From: Rapidithrix thailandica
GTDB lineage: Bacteria > Bacteroidota > Bacteroidia > Cytophagales > Flammeovirgaceae
Direction of reading: 5' to 3'
Assembly: GCF_039710355.1 (NCBI RefSeq)
Contig: NZ_JBDKWZ010000016.1
Location: 1-64,000 of the forward strand
DNA length: 64,000 nt
In this document: positions 61,506 to 64,000 of the stretch, piece after piece
Numbering within the stretch: the stretch's first letter is position 1
How the letters are laid out: each line of letters opens with the position of its first letter
Translations under genes and position numbers: made by a program
The notes under the pieces: model-generated
What the model was told of the DNA's origin: nothing
Databases searched by the model: none
Seen by the model: only the letters and a program-made list of their open reading frames with translations

Positions 61506-62318
61506 ATGAGTACAACAGAAGCGGCTTCAAATTATGATAATCTGGAAAAACGTTCCGTACGGGAATTGCTTACTTGTATCAACCGGGAGGATGCCCAAGT
61601 ACATCAGGCAGTAGAAAAAGTGTTGCCAACAGTTGCGGAATTTGTGGAACGTCTGGTGGAACGTATGCGGAAAGGGGGGCGGATGTTTTATTTGGGGGCG
61701 GGTACCAGTGGGCGTTTGGGCATCCTGGATGCCAGTGAGTTGCCGCCAACTTACGGTGTGCCGCATGGGCTGGTAATCGCTTTGATTGCCGGTGGGCCTA
61801 CCGCTATCCAAAAAGCAGTGGAAAATGCCGAAGACGATGAAACGGCAGCCTGGCAAGAATTGAAAGCCTTGGCTATCGGGCCAAATGATACGGTTGTGGG
61901 AATTGCAGCTTCCGGTAAAACGCCTTATGTGATCGGTGGAGTCAAAGCAGCCAAAGCGGAAGGTTTGCTTACCGCCGGGATTACTTGCAATGCGCAGTCT
62001 CCTTTGGCGCAGTCGGTAGATTTTCCGATGGAAGTGGTGGTCGGACCGGAGTTTGTGACAGGCAGTACCCGGATGAAAGCGGGTACCGCTCAAAAGATGG
62101 TCTTGAATATGATCAGTACCACGGCCATGATTGGTTTGGGAAGGGTAAAGGGAAACAAAATGATAGATATGCAATTGAGCAATCAAAAACTGGTTGACCG
62201 GGGCACTCGAATGTTGATGGAAGCTTTACCTTTGCCTTATGAAGAAGCCCGGGAGTTGTTGGTTGCCGAAGGTTCGGTGAGGCAGGCCATAGACAGTTAT
62301 TCCAATACCTCTGGGTAG
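61506..62318 (+). CDS. murQ: N-acetylmuramic acid 6-phosphate etherase
   Basis: This 270-residue SIS-domain enzyme removes the lactyl ether of MurNAc-6-phosphate to give GlcNAc-6-phosphate and lactate. Clear motifs: MFYLGAGTSGRLGILDASEL with the catalytic Glu, VVGIAASGKTPYVIGG, and VVGPEFVTGSTRMKAGTAQK with the second acidic residue. It is some 25-30 residues shorter than E. coli MurQ at the C-terminus, which is common in Bacteroidota. AAGGAAGA precedes the ATG, a better than usual ribosome site for this group. It forms an operon with murK (6 bp) and the GH10-like gene (85 bp). Confidence 0.95.
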   Translation: MSTTEAASNYDNLEKRSVRELLTCINREDAQVHQAVEKVLPTVAEFVERLVERMRKGGRMFYLGAGTSGRLGILDASELPPTYGVPHGLVIALIAGGPTAIQKAVENAEDDETAAWQELKALAIGPNDTVVGIAASGKTPYVIGGVKAAKAEGLLTAGITCNAQSPLAQSVDFPMEVVVGPEFVTGSTRMKAGTAQKMVLNMISTTAMIGLGRVKGNKMIDMQLSNQKLVDRGTRMLMEALPLPYEEARELLVAEGSVRQAIDSYSNTSG

Positions 62319-62403
62319 TGACTGTATGCCTATAGAAATATGCAAGAAAGCTAGTTTGCTGCAATATTGAGTTTATTAAACGGATCAAACGATTATTCAA
62401 ACA

Positions 62404-63957
62404 ATGAGAAATTATAGTTTACTACTATTTTTTTTAATAGGCTTTGTGCCCTTGCTATCAGCGCAGAGTAAATATCCGAAGCATGAATTCCGGGCGGCCT
62501 GGATTGCTTCCGTAGTCAATATCGATTGGCCATCCAAAAAAGGCTTGTCTACCGAAGATCAGAAAGAAGAGTTTATCCGGATGGCTGACTTTTTACAAGC
62601 TTCCGGGATGAATGCATTGGTCGTGCAAGTGCGTCCGGTAGCCGATGCTTTTTATGAGTCGTCATATGAACCTTGGTCGGCATACCTGACCGGGAAACAA
62701 GGGCAAGCCCCCGAACCCTATTACGACCCGCTTCAATTTATGATAGAGGAATCCCGTAAGAGAGGATTGGAATTTCACGCCTGGTTCAATCCCTACCGTG
62801 CCACAATGAATGCCGACACCACTGTGTTGGACTCCATGCATGCCTTGAAGCAGCATCCGGAGTGGTTTGTGAAATACGGTAAGCGCTTTTACTTTGATCC
62901 GGGAAATCCGGAAGTGCGTAGCTTTGTACAAAACGTGATCATGGAAGTCGTCCATAACTACGATGTGGATGGCATTCATTTCGATGATTATTTTTATCCT
63001 TACCCGGTGAAAGACGAGGTGTTTGACGACTCTCTTAGCTATGAAAAATACGGTAGCGAATACGAAGTGGTAGGTGACTGGCGAAGGGCAAATGTAGACC
63101 AACTGATAAAATCCGTATACGATAGTATTCAAGCCGTAAAGCCGTATGTGAAGTTTGGGATCAGCCCGTTTGGAGTATGGAGAAATCAAAGCCTGGACCC
63201 GGAAGGTTCGGAAACCAAAGCGGGAGTCAACACTTATGATGATTTGTATGCCGATGTGCGCAAATGGCTCCAAGAAGGTTGGGTTGATTATGTGGTACCG
63301 CAATTGTACTGGACAATTGGCTTTCCGCCTGCCGCTTATGATAAGCTGGCCGATTGGTGGTCGCAAAATACCTATGGCCGCCATTTGTATATCGGGCAGG
63401 CCATGTACAGGGTGAAAAACGGGAAAGACCGCAATTGGCATAAACTCAATCAATTGCATAAACAATTGCAACTAAATCATGAATATCCTTCCATTCAGGG
63501 AAGTATTTATTTCAGCGCCAAGTCGTTTAAGAAGGTGCCGGAAAAAGTACTGAAGAAAATCAAGAAAAAACATTACCGTCATAATGCCTTGACTCCTCCT
63601 ATGCCTTGGAAAAAACAAGGCGACCTGGAAGTGCCTGTATTGCTTGAAGCCAGAAAGCAGGAGGACAAAGTTCGCTTGCGATGGGAGGCGGTGCCCGGGC
63701 AAACGTCTTCTTTTGTCATTTACCGTTTTCAAGGAGATCAGGCAGGTGATTTAAGCGATCCCCAAAATATTTTGACCGTGTTATCTGCCGAGCAACTTGC
63801 CAAAGGGGAGTATATGGATCAAGCGGTGAAAAAAGGAAAAACCTACACCTACTGTATCACTTCCATTGACCGGGCAAACAACGAAAGCAAGCCCGTGACC
63901 CTGACCTTGAAAGGGAAACAAGATGCCTGGCAGAACGAATTGACCCGGAAAGATTAA
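62404..63957 (+). CDS. GH10-like (GHL10, DUF187) secreted glycosidase, DigH-related
   Basis: This 517-residue protein has a signal peptide (1-20, LLLFFLIGFVPLLSAQ). The TIM barrel shows EFRAAWIASVVNIDWPSKKG, MNALVVQVRPVADAFYESSY, LEFHAWFNPYRATMN, YDVDGIHFDDYFYPYPV (likely acidic residues), FGISPFGVWRNQ and WVDYVVPQLYWTIGF. A fibronectin-III-like domain follows at about 415-505. In E. coli the family member DigH (YddW) cleaves peptide-free peptidoglycan glycan strands. Placement behind murK and murQ makes a peptidoglycan-derived substrate likely, giving MurNAc-containing products for salvage. No gene follows before the window ends. Confidence 0.9.
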   Translation: MRNYSLLLFFLIGFVPLLSAQSKYPKHEFRAAWIASVVNIDWPSKKGLSTEDQKEEFIRMADFLQASGMNALVVQVRPVADAFYESSYEPWSAYLTGKQGQAPEPYYDPLQFMIEESRKRGLEFHAWFNPYRATMNADTTVLDSMHALKQHPEWFVKYGKRFYFDPGNPEVRSFVQNVIMEVVHNYDVDGIHFDDYFYPYPVKDEVFDDSLSYEKYGSEYEVVGDWRRANVDQLIKSVYDSIQAVKPYVKFGISPFGVWRNQSLDPEGSETKAGVNTYDDLYADVRKWLQEGWVDYVVPQLYWTIGFPPAAYDKLADWWSQNTYGRHLYIGQAMYRVKNGKDRNWHKLNQLHKQLQLNHEYPSIQGSIYFSAKSFKKVPEKVLKKIKKKHYRHNALTPPMPWKKQGDLEVPVLLEARKQEDKVRLRWEAVPGQTSSFVIYRFQGDQAGDLSDPQNILTVLSAEQLAKGEYMDQAVKKGKTYTYCITSIDRANNESKPVTLTLKGKQDAWQNELTRKD

Positions 63958-64000
63958 GCATATTCTCATTTCCATACGATCCCTTTGAGTCCTTGAATAT

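Noticed and set aside
61527..62186. 219-codon minus-strand frame opposite murQ
   Set aside because: It is His-rich shadow coding opposite a fully conserved SIS-domain gene.

Overview
The window comes from a member of the Bacteroidota, most likely an environmental Cytophagales-type bacterium (the order is inferred from style only). Four SusD-type lipoproteins or SusC-type TonB receptors are paired in three sets. There is a one-protein hybrid two-component sensor, a giant surface protein with the type IX secretion (T9SS, type B) C-terminal domain, many lipoprotein signals ending in Cys, and A-rich rather than Shine-Dalgarno leaders. No rRNA, tRNA or CRISPR array was seen.

1-12.2 kb: the window opens in the 5' end of an IS630-type transposase (minus strand) inserted in a susC gene, so only the C-terminal half of that receptor remains, followed by an intact SusD. 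Next comes a trans-envelope signalling set: ECF sigma factor, FecR anti-sigma, SusC with an N-terminal STN domain, SusD, and a GH88 unsaturated glucuronyl hydrolase lipoprotein. This resembles a small uronic-acid glycan locus without its own lyase. 12.2-17.5 kb: a GyrI-like protein, a DUF4846-type lipoprotein, then a minus-strand arsenic resistance block (arsR, arsI, arsC, acr3, thioredoxin) with two matching ArsR-type operators. Three copies of a 33-nt perfect or near-perfect hairpin lie here and a fourth near 29.2 kb.

17.7-24.0 kb: a 1394-residue hybrid two-component regulator, an S41 peptidase-like protein and a small unknown protein. 24.3-43.7 kb: a sialoglycan utilisation locus. An array of four direct repeats precedes a SusC/SusD pair (NanO/NanU-like), sialic acid lyase, a natural fusion of a periplasmic mutarotase to a sodium:solute symporter, a creatininase-family protein, GH20 hexosaminidase, sialate O-acetylesterase, GH33 sialidase, N-acylglucosamine 2-epimerase, an LrgA/LrgB pair, and a convergent S1 sulfatase. 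Together they would desulfate, de-O-acetylate and desialylate host-type glycans, import sialic acid, and turn it into pyruvate and ManNAc/GlcNAc. LrgAB is plausibly the pyruvate carrier of the locus (inference).

43.9-60.1 kb: an M1 aminopeptidase, a 2031-residue secreted protein (esterase, 2 PKD, beta-helix, 11 PKD, T9SS C-terminal domain) in which seven PKD units are nearly identical in DNA, and a minus-strand exopolysaccharide cluster: Wzc-like chain-length protein, UbiA-family prenyltransferase, receiver protein, sugar-1-phosphate transferase carrying a degenerate receiver domain, and two GT2 glycosyltransferases. 60.1-64 kb: a 38-bp tandem repeat, then a MurNAc recycling operon: MurK-like kinase, MurQ etherase and a GH10-like glycosidase related to peptidoglycan-digesting DigH.
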